A DNA stretch of 64,000 nucleotides. It comes from Panax quinquefolius (taxonomy: Eukaryota; Streptophyta; Magnoliopsida; Apiales; Araliaceae). The first letter of the stretch is position 1, and every line of letters begins with the position of its first letter. The position numbers were made by a program, and so were the translations under genes. The stretch lies in NCBI GenBank assembly GCA_020205615.1, contig CM035166.1:90015043-90079042 (forward strand), read 5' to 3'. A model generated the notes under the pieces. The model did not search any database, was not told the origin of the DNA, and was given only the letters and a program-made list of their open reading frames with translations. This document shows, piece after piece, positions 1 through 11,022 of the stretch.

Positions 1-373
1 TGTGTTCCAGTTGAGTTATCTGTGCTTCTATACTGGAAAGTTAGTTTTTTGTTCATAATTAATCAAGATCTAATGGGAGCCCTCCCTGACATTTTGAGAA
101 ATGATCCCACCTAATGAAAAAGACTATGAAGGCTGAGTTTTTCAATAGCTATGTTTACTGCCTTCTCCACACTTATATCCTGTTTAAATTCAATTTTTGC
201 AAAAACCAAATCCGGGCTATGTTGATTTTTAAATTTAGGGTTTGGATTTTTTGATTTTTGATTTTTTCCCAAGTTGCTGATAAATTTTCGAATGCAGGCA
301 TGATTTAGAAGTTAATGGTGGGAAGGGTCTAATTGTGGATCCCAGAACAAAATATGTATATCAACGACCATAG
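1..373 (+). CDS. 3' end of an unrecognised gene (last two exons, partial)
   Basis: Two exons join in frame here: one enters from the left edge and ends at 39 (GGAAA followed by GTTAGT), and the last runs from 298 (after AATGCAG) to the TAG at 371-373. The joined reading contains YLCFYTGKHDLEVNGGKG and ends in VDPRTKYVYQRP. The intron (40-297) is T-rich with ordinary GT/AG ends. A polyadenylation-type AATAAA lies at 525-530, so the 3' UTR probably ends near 550. I do not recognise the family; only about 37 C-terminal residues are visible and they show no catalytic motif. The exon call rests on frame agreement across the splice and the downstream AATAAA. The gene is convergent with the PPR gene. 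Confidence 0.5.
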
Positions 374-1683
374 TCATCCTGTTCCAAAGCAAGCAATTTA
401 TTGTGTCAGGAGTTTAATTTCTTGATTTGTTAGTCTCTATTATAGACTGTAGGTGGGACGAGTTTGTAATTTGTTGTAATTGCATGCCATTTCTCTAAAT
501 GTAGTAAAGTTGTAACCAGATGGGAATAAAGTCTAGTAATTCTTTTTCCCTTTTGTAAATTATATTTCCTTTCAAGGGATGGATTATCAGTAATAAAGTA
601 AGACTGATTACGTGAATTTTGATACTATTAAACGGATCCGATTAGCATGGAGGTATTTTTTTGATAAATTGGTTAATTTGGCTTAATAGAATCTTGACAC
701 ACACAACAACCTCGCGTGCGTTGATTCTATTTGTCCAATCGATCAACTTACTCCAAAATAAACTTCATACTAACCATTCATTAAACATAACTACCCAAGC
801 TATATGTGTGGTGTGGTTGAACCAAGAAACTACTTTATCAATATTAACCTACTATTATTAGTTTTATTTTGGCAACTTTCTTGTCTAGTATTGCCTCCTT
901 TTTGACAGTAATTCCAACTTCAAGGAAATATTTTCATTTTATATAAGTAAATGCTTTTTCTGATGTATAAAAGTCTTTTTATTTTGTTTTATAAAAATAA
1001 TCCTCATTTTATTAATTATAATAGAAAATTATATAATGTCTTTTAGTTTACTATTATAATTTCATTATTACGTCACTAGTAAGTTAGCTAATTTATCATA
1101 TTAGGGATAAATATTGAATTAAAATTTTGTAAATAAAATTCTTTTTAGGGAGAGGAAGAAGTAAAATGAATGTTTGGATTCACAATAGAATATAGAAAAT
1201 TGAATTTTCACAGTAATTAATGAGACTCGCTTACTATTTATAAAAGAAACGGTGAAAATGTCAATTTCCATATTACAAGTGCATTCCGATTCAGATTGAA
1301 AGGTTCACTTTCTCATAAAATCAACCCCTTTCAAAGCGTGCGTGCGTGCGTTTCCACCAATGCCTGCCTGCCTGCTATACACCAGCAATCCTGCTCTGCT
1401 CATCAACAAGAACCATCTTACTCGGTCAGCTGAGTTCCTTGCTGTACAAGGACATACAAATAACAGATAATGAAATCTTCATCATTGTTACGATTTTTGA
1501 TGATTTATGCCATGTTCAGTTGTATTAAGAAAGTTTGAAGTCCAAGCTGCTGTCCGAAATTACTATTACTTCAATATCTTCTTCTTTTAAGTCTTTATTG
1601 TGTGAATTTCTGTGGTTCAAACCCATCACAAGTCGTTAACCAGTCAATGCAGACTCTGGAGTATACAGCGATGAAGCATATAA
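374..1683. other. Intergenic: 3' UTR then spacer between convergent genes
   Basis: The first 180 bases look like the 3' UTR of the left gene, with AATAAA at 525-530. The rest is AT-rich spacer and the 3' flank of the PPR gene. Short CGTG and TGCC tandem runs lie at about 1336-1376. The open frames of 60-80 codons here show no family resemblance. Confidence 0.6.
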
Positions 1684-3831
1684 TTAAGCAGATGCAACTA
1701 TTAGAGGGGGAAGTTCACTATCAATATCCTTCATCTCTACTAAGCTCCACCCAGGGGACTTGCTTAAACCTCTCTCCTTCATTAACTCTCTCACCTTATA
1801 GGCCTGGCTCCATCTTCCATCCGAAGCATATAATTTTGACATGAGCACGTAGTAACAATCGTCATCAGGATGCAACTCCAGCAACCTTCTCACGCCCAAC
1901 TCTCCGAGGTCATACCTTGAATGAAGACTGCATCCGTGGAGATAAGCTCCATAAATACTGACATCAGGTTGAATTGGCATTTTCTCAATGAAATCCTGGG
2001 CTTCCTCGAGCCTTCCTGCCCGAGACAATAAATCAACCATACATGCGTAATGTTCCATGGAGGGAATGAAGTTATATTCCTGGCACATTGAATCAAAATA
2101 CCTCTGCCCTTCCCCAACCATCCCTGCATGGCTACATGCAGATAATAAAGCAGTGAAAGTCACATCACTAGGCTCCAATTTTTCCTTCAACATATCATCG
2201 AAAAGTGCAAGGGAATTACTACCATCCCCTTGCATCCCATAACCACCAATCATTGTGCTCCAAGTGATTCTATTTTTCTCTTCCATCTCATCAAAAACTA
2301 AACGAGCAGATTCTGCATCCCCACATTTGGCATAAAAGCTTATAATTGTTGTGCCAATATAGACATTGTGACATGATAGCAATCCTTCTTTTATAGAGTG
2401 AGCATGAAGAGAATAACCAACTAGCAGAGCACCCACGGAAGCACAAGCTGAGAGGACGGTCACCAGTGTGACTGCATCTGCCCGCAAATATTCTGACCTC
2501 ATCTGGTGAAACAATCTGAGAGCCTCATAAGCAAAACCATTTTGTGTGAGCCCAGAAATAATAGAGTTCCAGGTAATCACATCCTTGTTTGAAACCATCT
2601 CAAATAAATAATGAGCGTCTCCTATCATGCCACACTTCGCATACATGTCCACAAGAGCATTTGTCACATTAGCATCTTCTAACCCAAGCTTAATCCCAAT
2701 TCCATGCACCAACCTACCAAATTTTGAACTGCCTGCTTGTCCGCATGCTGAAATTACAGTAGCAAAAGTTACAGAATTAGGCAAGATGTCTACCCATTTC
2801 TTGTCCGTAAACAAATTTAATGCCTGATTGGGGTAGCCATGCAGAGTATAGCCAACAATCATTGCTGTCCATGAGACGAGGTCGATAATACAACACTCGT
2901 CAAAAATGTAACGAGCATCATCAATGAACCCACATTTGCTGTACATGTCAACAAGAGCAGTGACCAAGTAGGAATTAAGCTCAATTCCATTCTTAATAAC
3001 AAACCCATGAACCCACTTCCCCTGATGTAAAGCTCCCAACTTTGTACATGCCGTGAATACACTCCCAATAGTATATTGGTTGCCTTCAACCAACCCATTT
3101 CTCATCCGATTAAACAAAATCAATCCCTCCTCAGCACAATCATTCTGCACATACCCAACAATCATCGAAGTCCAACAAACTACATTCCTGTCAACAATTT
3201 CATCAAACACGTCACGAGAAGATTCAACCTCTCCACACTTTGCATACACATCTACAAGACCCGTTAACACAAAACTATCAGGATTTCCAGCCTTAACAAT
3301 ATGGCAATGCACCTTCCTCCCTTCTTCAATATCATGCAATTTACTACAAGCCTTCAACACAATCGAGAAAACAACATTATCATTCTCTTTTAAGCATTTT
3401 CTCATATAAGTGTAGAACCCAACTATATCCATGTACAAATCATTAATAAAATACCATCTGATCATTACTTTGTATGTAGAAAGATCCGGGTTTAGTATTT
3501 GATCAAACACTGAACGCGCATTTGCGACATGCCCAAGAAAACCATATAAACTAACCAATTTGGTTTGGTAAAGACGGTCACCCGTTAGCCCATGGACAAT
3601 GAGCAAAGAGTGGACTTTTTGGAGAAAGAACTTGTTTTTGCAGAGATCAAGAAGAGTAAAAAATTGGTTTACAGAGATAGAATGAATTGATGCTAGGGTT
3701 TGTTCAATTTCAGGAAGATGTTCAGATTTTTGATGAGTTGGTAACAAAGTTAGGGTTCTAAACCAGAGCTGGGCTTTGGAAATGATGAAGCGGGGGAGAT
3801 TTCTGTGCAATAACGTTATGGGTTTCAACAT
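1684..3831 (-). CDS. Pentatricopeptide repeat protein, PLS class with E domain (At2g03380-like)
   Basis: Intronless 715-residue frame with no internal stop. The first ~35 residues are rich in Arg, Leu and Ser with few acids, as in a mitochondrial targeting peptide. From about residue 85 the chain is tandem P, L and S type PPR motifs, seen as repeats of the type VDVYAKCGEVESSRDVFDEI and WTSMIVGYVQND at roughly 100-residue periods. The C-terminus (about residues 610-705, with MPIQPDVSIYGAYLHGC and YYVLMSKLYASDGRW) is an E/E+ extension without a DYW deaminase. It resembles Arabidopsis At2g03380 (PCMP-E47) in length and order, recalled from memory. Family members bind organellar RNA one base per repeat; E-class proteins usually act in C-to-U editing with a DYW protein supplied in trans. 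The editing site cannot be read here. The start at 3831 keeps the targeting peptide; a six-codon upstream ATG frame overlaps it. Confidence 0.93.
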   Translation of the reverse strand: MLKPITLLHRNLPRFIISKAQLWFRTLTLLPTHQKSEHLPEIEQTLASIHSISVNQFFTLLDLCKNKFFLQKVHSLLIVHGLTGDRLYQTKLVSLYGFLGHVANARSVFDQILNPDLSTYKVMIRWYFINDLYMDIVGFYTYMRKCLKENDNVVFSIVLKACSKLHDIEEGRKVHCHIVKAGNPDSFVLTGLVDVYAKCGEVESSRDVFDEIVDRNVVCWTSMIVGYVQNDCAEEGLILFNRMRNGLVEGNQYTIGSVFTACTKLGALHQGKWVHGFVIKNGIELNSYLVTALVDMYSKCGFIDDARYIFDECCIIDLVSWTAMIVGYTLHGYPNQALNLFTDKKWVDILPNSVTFATVISACGQAGSSKFGRLVHGIGIKLGLEDANVTNALVDMYAKCGMIGDAHYLFEMVSNKDVITWNSIISGLTQNGFAYEALRLFHQMRSEYLRADAVTLVTVLSACASVGALLVGYSLHAHSIKEGLLSCHNVYIGTTIISFYAKCGDAESARLVFDEMEEKNRITWSTMIGGYGMQGDGSNSLALFDDMLKEKLEPSDVTFTALLSACSHAGMVGEGQRYFDSMCQEYNFIPSMEHYACMVDLLSRAGRLEEAQDFIEKMPIQPDVSIYGAYLHGCSLHSRYDLGELGVRRLLELHPDDDCYYVLMSKLYASDGRWSQAYKVRELMKERGLSKSPGWSLVEMKDIDSELPPLIVASA

Positions 3832-6028
3832 GTTTTACTCATTATTTCGTTCGGCTGGCTGATTATACCAACATATTCACTCCCGCCATCTTTGGCCGTT
3901 AAGTATTATTGTGCAGGCAATTTCCGTCCTGATCTTCTGTCCGGGGTAGTCCTCCGTCTTAAGCGGGCTTGGGTTTACCATCATGCTACATTGCTACTCT
4001 ACCTCTTCGTTTTATCTCACTTTTAAATTTAAAATATATTTTTTTTAATTAATTATAAAATTTATATTTGAAATTAATATAATTTCTTTTAAATAATAAA
4101 TATAAAAATTAGTACTACCCTCAGTTTTTAAATTAGTGATACAATTTAAATTTTGGGATCAAACAATGTCATTAAATATATTTTAATTTATTTAATTTTA
4201 GTTGATATAATTATTCTAATCAGATATAGATATAACAAAACTATTAATCTAAAATTTATTTTATTCAAATTTTATTTCGTCATTTGATATCAAAAGTTAA
4301 ATTGTATCCAAGAATAGTAATTTTTAATTATGATACATTAATTACATAATTATTTGTTCTGAAATCAGATAAATATGTATTAATTATAACTTTCAAAATT
4401 TTGGCAAATTTGCTACTAAATGGGCAGGCATAATTTTAAGGAAATTCTCATTAATTGAATGTTTTCAGAGTGACAGTAACAGTTACATGAGTAGTAATAA
4501 ATCAAACCACAACTGGACCATGATACCATAATACTAAGTCAAATTAGAGGTGGTTAGTATGAAATTAATTTTGGTCAATTGATTAATACAGTGTTGATAC
4601 GCAAGTGGGAGATTATCTTTTTCTTTGCATGTCAGCATTACATTGGTCAATTGACCAACTTATCATGAAGTTAATTTCATGATAATCCGCCAAATTACAA
4701 CATTTTGATGAATCTAATGGCTCTATCTAATGTTGTTAAAAATTAAAAAATATAAGAGAAAAAAAGTAACCTGTTGAACATTTTCAGAATGAAGATTCTT
4801 TTAAAAAATTAAACATGGCAATTAGTCTATCTCCACAACTAGTCTCACATACAAGAAAATTTTGGTGTCTAATCAAAATAAAATAAAGTCACACAAATGA
4901 AGGACAGCGTGTATATCCTGGAGAAACAATATAAATAAATAAATAAACGAAAAAATTATAGCGGACACGTTTTACTGATTATACTATTAAAATTTTAATT
5001 TTTTAAATTATTTTAATAAATTAATTATCATTTTGAAATTGGTTCATTTAGTTAAAAAAAATTATAAAGAGAGATTTTATGGGCAAGGAGTGAAAACAAA
5101 AAATTGTGGAGGCTTTATCAAGATGTGAAGTAATGGAGTTCGAAAAAAAGTAATGCACCAATCATGAGAATGAAAGGTGAGAGGGAGGAAACCTATTGCA
5201 ATCACCATTTATTTCCATGTGTTGTTGAAAATTATAAATACAACCCCAACAAAATTAATTTAACCATTTACTACGATGATGTGTTATATCTAATGTTGAA
5301 GATTTAAAGGACTCAATTCAATATTTTGGTAACTCGAATCTCAAAATTTTCGTTGACTTTAGATAGAGAAAATAACGCAAATCTATTTTTTGATCCGGAA
5401 GAAGGACTTTATATAGAGAAAGAGAGATATGGATCTGAAAGAGGAAGGAATAGAGAGAATAAATCATATTTATTTATTTTCTTTTTTTTCACGCATTTAT
5501 AAAAGCTGAAAAAATTTAACAATCGTGAGACAGAGAAAACAGAATGACTCAATTTCAAAATAATAATTAGTTTACTGAGTAATTTAAAAAATTAAAAGTT
5601 CAATAGTGTAATCAATAAAACATTACGTGTCAACCACAGTGAGTAATTCATTAATTTTGTCGATAAAAGATTAACATCCGTTTAATTTTTTTAACGGAAT
5701 AACAACTTCAAAATAATAATTAATTTATTTGAATAATTTGAAAAACTAAAATTTTACTCAGTAAAACGTATCAACTACTGTGGTTAATTCATTAGTTTTG
5801 CCAATAAATAACCATTATTTCTAAATAATACAAAGTTTTTAATCCAAAGACAAATAATAGTATGGGGATACCCATATTATGGGCACAAAGAAATGTACAA
5901 AGACAACCCCCATTAATATCCGAAAACAACATAACTCCTGAAAGCCATAGAATCAGCTGTGCCTAGTTACTTGAAGTTTTCCCCTCTATAAGATTCTGGT
6001 TCATAAATCAAAGGCCTTCAACTCACAA
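3832..6028. other. Intergenic: PPR promoter side and DUF863 3' flank
   Basis: AT-rich sequence without a supported gene. It holds the PPR 5' flank and the DUF863 3' flank. A GGTCAATTGACC palindrome and a short hairpin (ATCATGAA ... TTCATGAT) lie at about 4640-4685. A diverged two-copy tandem repeat near 5.55-5.81 kb is listed separately. Confidence 0.6.
5554..5812. repeat. Diverged two-copy tandem repeat, period about 155 bp
   Basis: The segment starting CAAAATAATAATTAGTTTAC at about 5554 recurs at about 5708 as CAAAATAATAATTAATTTAT. Both copies continue through a similar GTAAAAC/ATTACGTGTCAACCAC-like stretch and end in AATTCATTA(A/G)TTTTG. Many substitutions separate the copies, so the duplication is old. 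No function is suggested. Confidence 0.6.
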
Positions 6029-9000
6029 TTATGTTAATGCAACAGCAAGACTATTATCTGCAGCGTACCTTGCCGTCGAGGGCGTCTAGTTGTCTTCCCC
6101 CACCCTGTTAGGCTTCTATCCTCCAGTCCCACTTCGACACTGTTAAGCTGCTGCATCAATGGAGTGCAAACTGGAGAGACCGCTGCAGAAGGGATGGGAT
6201 CAACCACGCACCGCCTCCTTCCCCTTGCCGCACCGCTTCTAGTGCCGGTCCTTCTCATCAATCTTCCATTCCATTGATGACCAGTAGCTCTCATCAGACC
6301 TCCAAATGTCTGAAGATCTTCAGTGACCTCATGCCTTGACAAAGAAACCAGGCCCGGAAGGATATCCCTTTGGAAGTCCCTTCGTTGCCTCCCTCTCCTT
6401 GCCTGGCCCTTTCGGGTTCGACTAGTTAATGAAGTGGTTCCTATTTCTTTCACTTCTTCGACTTCAGGTACAAAAGGCTTGGGCATGTAATCTTCTTCCC
6501 TGGTCTCCTTCAGTTGCAATGTCATGGCCTCAAAATAATCCAACTCCTCAGAGGTCTCAATTTCTCCATGATCTCTGCCTCTTAATCCTTTGCAAAGCAT
6601 GCTCTCAAGATCTTCTGCTGAAGAAGAAAATACTTCCGCAAACCATAGGAGGGAGTCTGGCAAAGAAGCTCCAGACGGATCGAAATAGTTGCACTCCAAA
6701 TGATGGTCCTGACCACATGAGGAGATGGCAACTATAGCTTCCGCTGCAATTCTAATAACTTCATCCCCTGGTTGCTCAGCTTTATACTGTGGTGATTGCA
6801 AGGGTGTCTCGCGTTGATTATGTTCTTCCCCGTGCAAAATAGCCTCCTCAGATTCCAAAACAACAGGCGCCTCCAGATCTATCTCAAATGCAATCTTCAC
6901 CCTGGCACTGGTGCTTCTAAGAGATGATCCTAAAAGATCTTCACCCTCGCTTATACAAGAATTCAAATCAATGTATCTGAAGTTTTTAAATTTTGTATCC
7001 ATTCCTTCTCCACCACCAAAGATTCTGCAGGAATCTCTTTTGCCAGACTCGCATCCATTAAATCGCAAAGCCTACATTGATATCAATTCCTCTATGTTTC
7101 CCTTCATTTTTTGTAGACGCAGATGTAGAGACAAGCGATGAAGAGTCAGTTTTAGAGGTATAAAGTTTTCCAGATACAGGATAACCTAGTATTTTTCCAT
7201 TTCCCAGGCGGTCATCTGACTCTCTCTCGGCCACAACATTGCGACCATTTGAAGCAGATGAAACATTCTGAGTAAACAAAAGATTGGGATCTTTTGCCGT
7301 TTCATTTTTTAGAAACTGATTATCTGGGGCTTGAAGGAAACCCAATTCCACCAAGTTTGAGTCTTTCCTGGTTATGAAGGCTGCATTCTTACATACTGGC
7401 TTCTCTCTAAGCCAAGGCAACACTGCTATATGGTCTTCACACTTCCTTTTTCCGTCCAAAATTTCAAGACGTTGCCAGGGATCTGCCTCATCAAATGAAG
7501 TTTCCGGAAGAACCACATTTAAGTCCACATCCTTTCCAGACTTCAGATCCATTACGTCAGAGCTCTTGAATAAGTTTCTGGAACCATGATTATTTAAGCG
7601 TTCTGATGCTAAAATATCAAGCTTACTGCATCTCAGATTATCATAGCCAATTGAAGATAAGTGGACTGATGGTTCTTTGGAACCCGACGACGACCCATGG
7701 TAAAATCCATTCCCAGTAGGAAGATTGCTTCCGAAACCTGGACTCAACCTAGAGCTACCATTAGCATGCCATTTGTCTTCAAAAATCTCATGGGTCTGAG
7801 CAGATGGCTGAGAACTCCTACTCAAAGTTTCAGAGGATACAAGAGATGGGCGTGTGTGAACTATTGTCAACTTCTGAGTCAAGCTAGCATTTGGCTGTCC
7901 CCAAGATGTGACAGAGTGAGACCATGAACTGGTCACATCCGAGGAATTAACATAAGGATTGGATATATGGGAAGCCACAACTGAATCTGGATGGTTATAA
8001 TTGGAATCACGACTTCTATTAGGAAATTCATAAGTACGACTTCTCTCTGTCCATGATTCTTCTCTCCTAAAATCAGTTGGAAAAATAACGGGATGTTGAT
8101 GACTCTTATCCCGTATAAATGATGTTGGATGGGACTGCTCTGGTTGGAGAAATTTAGGAATACAATTTGTATTCCTTCCACTGTTCCCTGTGAAGAGTGT
8201 AAACATTCACATATAACCATAAGCAACCAAGAAGGATGAAGAGTGTAAACATTCACATATAACCATAAGCAACCAAGAAGGATGAGGAGAAGATTACATT
8301 CAGATATTGTGGAAACAATTAAAGTACAAGAAACTATTTCCTGTTAACTATTGCTTTTCCCAAATCTAAAATTTAGTTCCTAACAGAGGAATGACACATC
8401 AACTTAATATTTACCCAAAAGAAATGTTTCAAGGAAGAAAAAAGGAGGGAAGGGAAAGTAAGAAAAAGAAACTTTACCCGTTTCATACATATAGGATAAC
8501 CACCCTCTCCTGTTGCCTTCATTCGCTACAGATAGATTTTTCAAATTTCCATTACTACTTCCATGTTGGGAGTTCTGTGAAAATTCTTGGGATAAATCTA
8601 TAAACTGCGACATCGGTTTTGAAGAGAAATTCAGGCCTCTAATCTCTCCATGGCAGGCAGAATGACCAAGAAAATCTACAGATATAGGGGGAGTGTCTTC
8701 CTCAACTTGAATTGGCTCATTCAGATCAGCCAACCCATGACAGCTCTTCAAACATGAATTAGAAGAAGTATCTCTATGGCAATCAGTCTTCTCACCACCA
8801 AGAAATAACTTTACACTGTTCTCAAGTGCAACTCTATGATTTCCATTTGGAGGATAACTTAAAACATCTGATATCTTAATGTCCTGGAACTGTTCTTCTG
8901 TATCAATGTATTCATCAGCTGGTAGTTGAAGATCAAACAATTTTTTCCTAACCTTTGAGGGTCTAGAGTCTGAGAACCCACAATCCTTTGAATTACATTT

Positions 9001-9714
9001 GTTCTGGTCAGAAACTTGACCAGCTTGACTGTTGTTTCTTTTTGTACAACTCAAAGGAGAATCAGTGACTTCAGAACCTAATATAGCCGGTCTGACACAA
9101 CTAGAGTTGGCTAACGGAAAGCTAGGGATATGCCAATTCCTAGCTTCATCAGTTGGTATTTGAGATGGTAAGAGGCTTGATGAAGATGATGTCTCAATTG
9201 ATATATGATGTTTATATTGTCCCTTCCTTTTGACTTCTTCCATCATGTCCCTTTGTACTCTATAAACGCGGTGGAGTTCATGCACCTGAGAGATAAATAG
9301 GACTTTTTATAATCAAGCACCCAAAATATAAAGGTGCGTCACTGAAGCAAAGAGAAGATTTACTGCATTTGACTCATGCAAAACTATAGTTCTTCATAAA
9401 ACAGCAACACGCCAGTTGCATGTATAAGCAAACAAATTGCAAAAATTAGGGAAGACTACAAATATTTAACATTGTATATACCTGATTCTTGAATATGGCT
9501 TCATGCTCAAGCATTTTCTGCTTTAACGCATGCTTCCCATACCCTGAATATCCATCTGTGACAGCCCTCGCATGAAGCCATTATAGTACTGCCCATTTAA
9601 TAAGTTCTTATCACCATAAAATGGAGACCAGCTACAACTGTTAGAATCCTCATTAATATCCCTCATGGAGAAATATCCAGGCACGTGGCTTTTACAGTAC
9701 ACTTCTGTTCCCAT
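6029..9714 (-). CDS. DUF863 family plant protein, three coding exons, frame broken four times
   Basis: Exons at 9714-9482, 9285-8478 and 8187-6029; splice sites are CAG|GTATAT, CTCTCAG|GTGC, ACGG|GTAAAG and TTCACAG|GGAAC. The start at 9714 follows an acceptor (TTTTTGGCAG at 9717), implying a 5'-UTR intron, and gives the family N-terminus GYFSMRDINEDSNSCSW. Then come KQKMLEHEAIFKNQ, VHELHRVYRVQRDMMEEVKR, a low-complexity Ser/Asn-rich middle, FRYIDLNSCISEGEDLL, and the conserved C-terminal block RRGRQRRDFQRDILPGLVSL and GWGKTTRRPRRQ. The function of DUF863 proteins is not established; a nuclear role is often presumed from the basic C-terminus. The frame slips near 9570, 7064, 7002 and 6070. At each point adding one base restores the family motif, and the last repair moves the stop from 6034 to 6029. 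Either assembly error or recent pseudogenisation would explain this. Confidence 0.85.
8191..8282. repeat. Perfect 46-bp tandem duplication next to an intron 2 acceptor
   Basis: 8191-8236 and 8237-8282 are two direct copies of a 46-base unit that starts TGAAGAGTGTAAACATTCAC. On the coding strand the duplication lies just upstream of the CAG acceptor at 8188, so the pyrimidine tract (ACTCTTCA) and any branch-point adenosine are doubled, but the acceptor AG itself is not. The copies look identical, so the duplication is recent or is an assembly artefact. Confidence 0.9.
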
Positions 9715-11022
9715 TCCTGCCAAAAAGTGAAGACCATCTCAAGCCTGAACATGTAACATGAATTATTCTAACTACCAAAAGCAATAGAAGCAAAAAATTC
9801 TTTCTTTCTTCTTCTTCTTCTTACTACTTTTCCTCCTTTTCTTTTTTTCTTCAAACCAAGTAGAAGATACTCAAATCCTTACTACGTTACATTATAAAAA
9901 GATAAAAACAGTGGTGAAATTACTTTTAATAACCTTACTTGTCAAGTCTTATGTTATATCGAGCTTGAAATTACTTTCAAAAATTAATATATCTTATAAA
10001 TTAATGAATCAATAAATAAATTTTAGAATATATAATTTCATTTTACTTATTAAGGCAGAAAATATCCATTAAAGTAAGAAAGTGACTTGTGCTATAATCA
10101 TTATCACCCATAAGTAAATCTAGAGTGAGTGAGTGAGTGAGAGAGAGAGATAAATTATCCAGGATACATGCAGAGGTTCAACAATGTCGTTATCTATAGA
10201 TCATCTTTCGTGCATGTCTAATACTTTTAGTCATAACTTCTTACTTGCTTCATTATAACAAAATCAAATGTTAAATATATTTTCGGTAAAATAGGTATAG
10301 TTAATGTGAAGGCCATATGAATAGATTATATATATTTATTTTTTTTAACCTGAAGAGTATTCATTCTAAGAGGCAAAAGTATCAGCACAGAGGGAAGACA
10401 TGAGTATGAGAAGAGGAGGACATGGATTAGCAAAAATCAAAATCGACAGAAAGAAGGATGAACTGAGTGGTTAGTGACCCAAGAATGCAAATTCTCTCTT
10501 GACCAAACTGTGTGCCTAAACACCGAGTGAATATTCCATCATCCGGAAGTCGCTAATGCTTAGTTTTCGCTGCCCCATGGATATATATGTATTACACAAT
10601 GCTCTTATAAGAATTGGAGTTTCACATTATATTGAACTCAAAACAAAAATTTGCTTTGCAAGGATGTAAAACATTGGTTAACACGTGTAAACATCCACCA
10701 AATTTTGTACTTAATGGAGGGAAGTAGAGAAATTAAACTGCTTTAAGATTGTAATACCAGAAAAGTGAAAATTGTTTATTTGTGATCACTCATACTGGGT
10801 TAAGAAAACATACAGACACGCAGTAAGAAATTCAATGCAATGCAGTTCAAGTTAGAGAAAGTTCCTCATAGCTTCGGGCATTGAGGAATTGGGAATACAA
10901 CTGCTTAGTCTGCCTAAATCATCTCTACCTTTAGAACATTAAAAGTAAAGCTAGTACGGGTACAGTACCTATCTAGACAACTTGGCATGATACTTAAGGG
11001 CATTTGTCTACATTGTTAGAGT
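9715..11022. other. Probable 5' intron or upstream region of the DUF863 gene
   Basis: No gene is supported. A CTT-rich run lies near 9800-9850 and a GAGT/GA microsatellite at about 10,122-10,150. If the leader exon proposed at 13.8-14.15 kb is real, this stretch is part of a roughly 4-kb 5'-UTR intron read on the minus strand. Confidence 0.4.

Noticed and set aside
3053..3409. 118-codon plus-strand open frame
   Set aside because: It lies antisense to the intact PPR gene and has no family resemblance; a shadow of the real frame.
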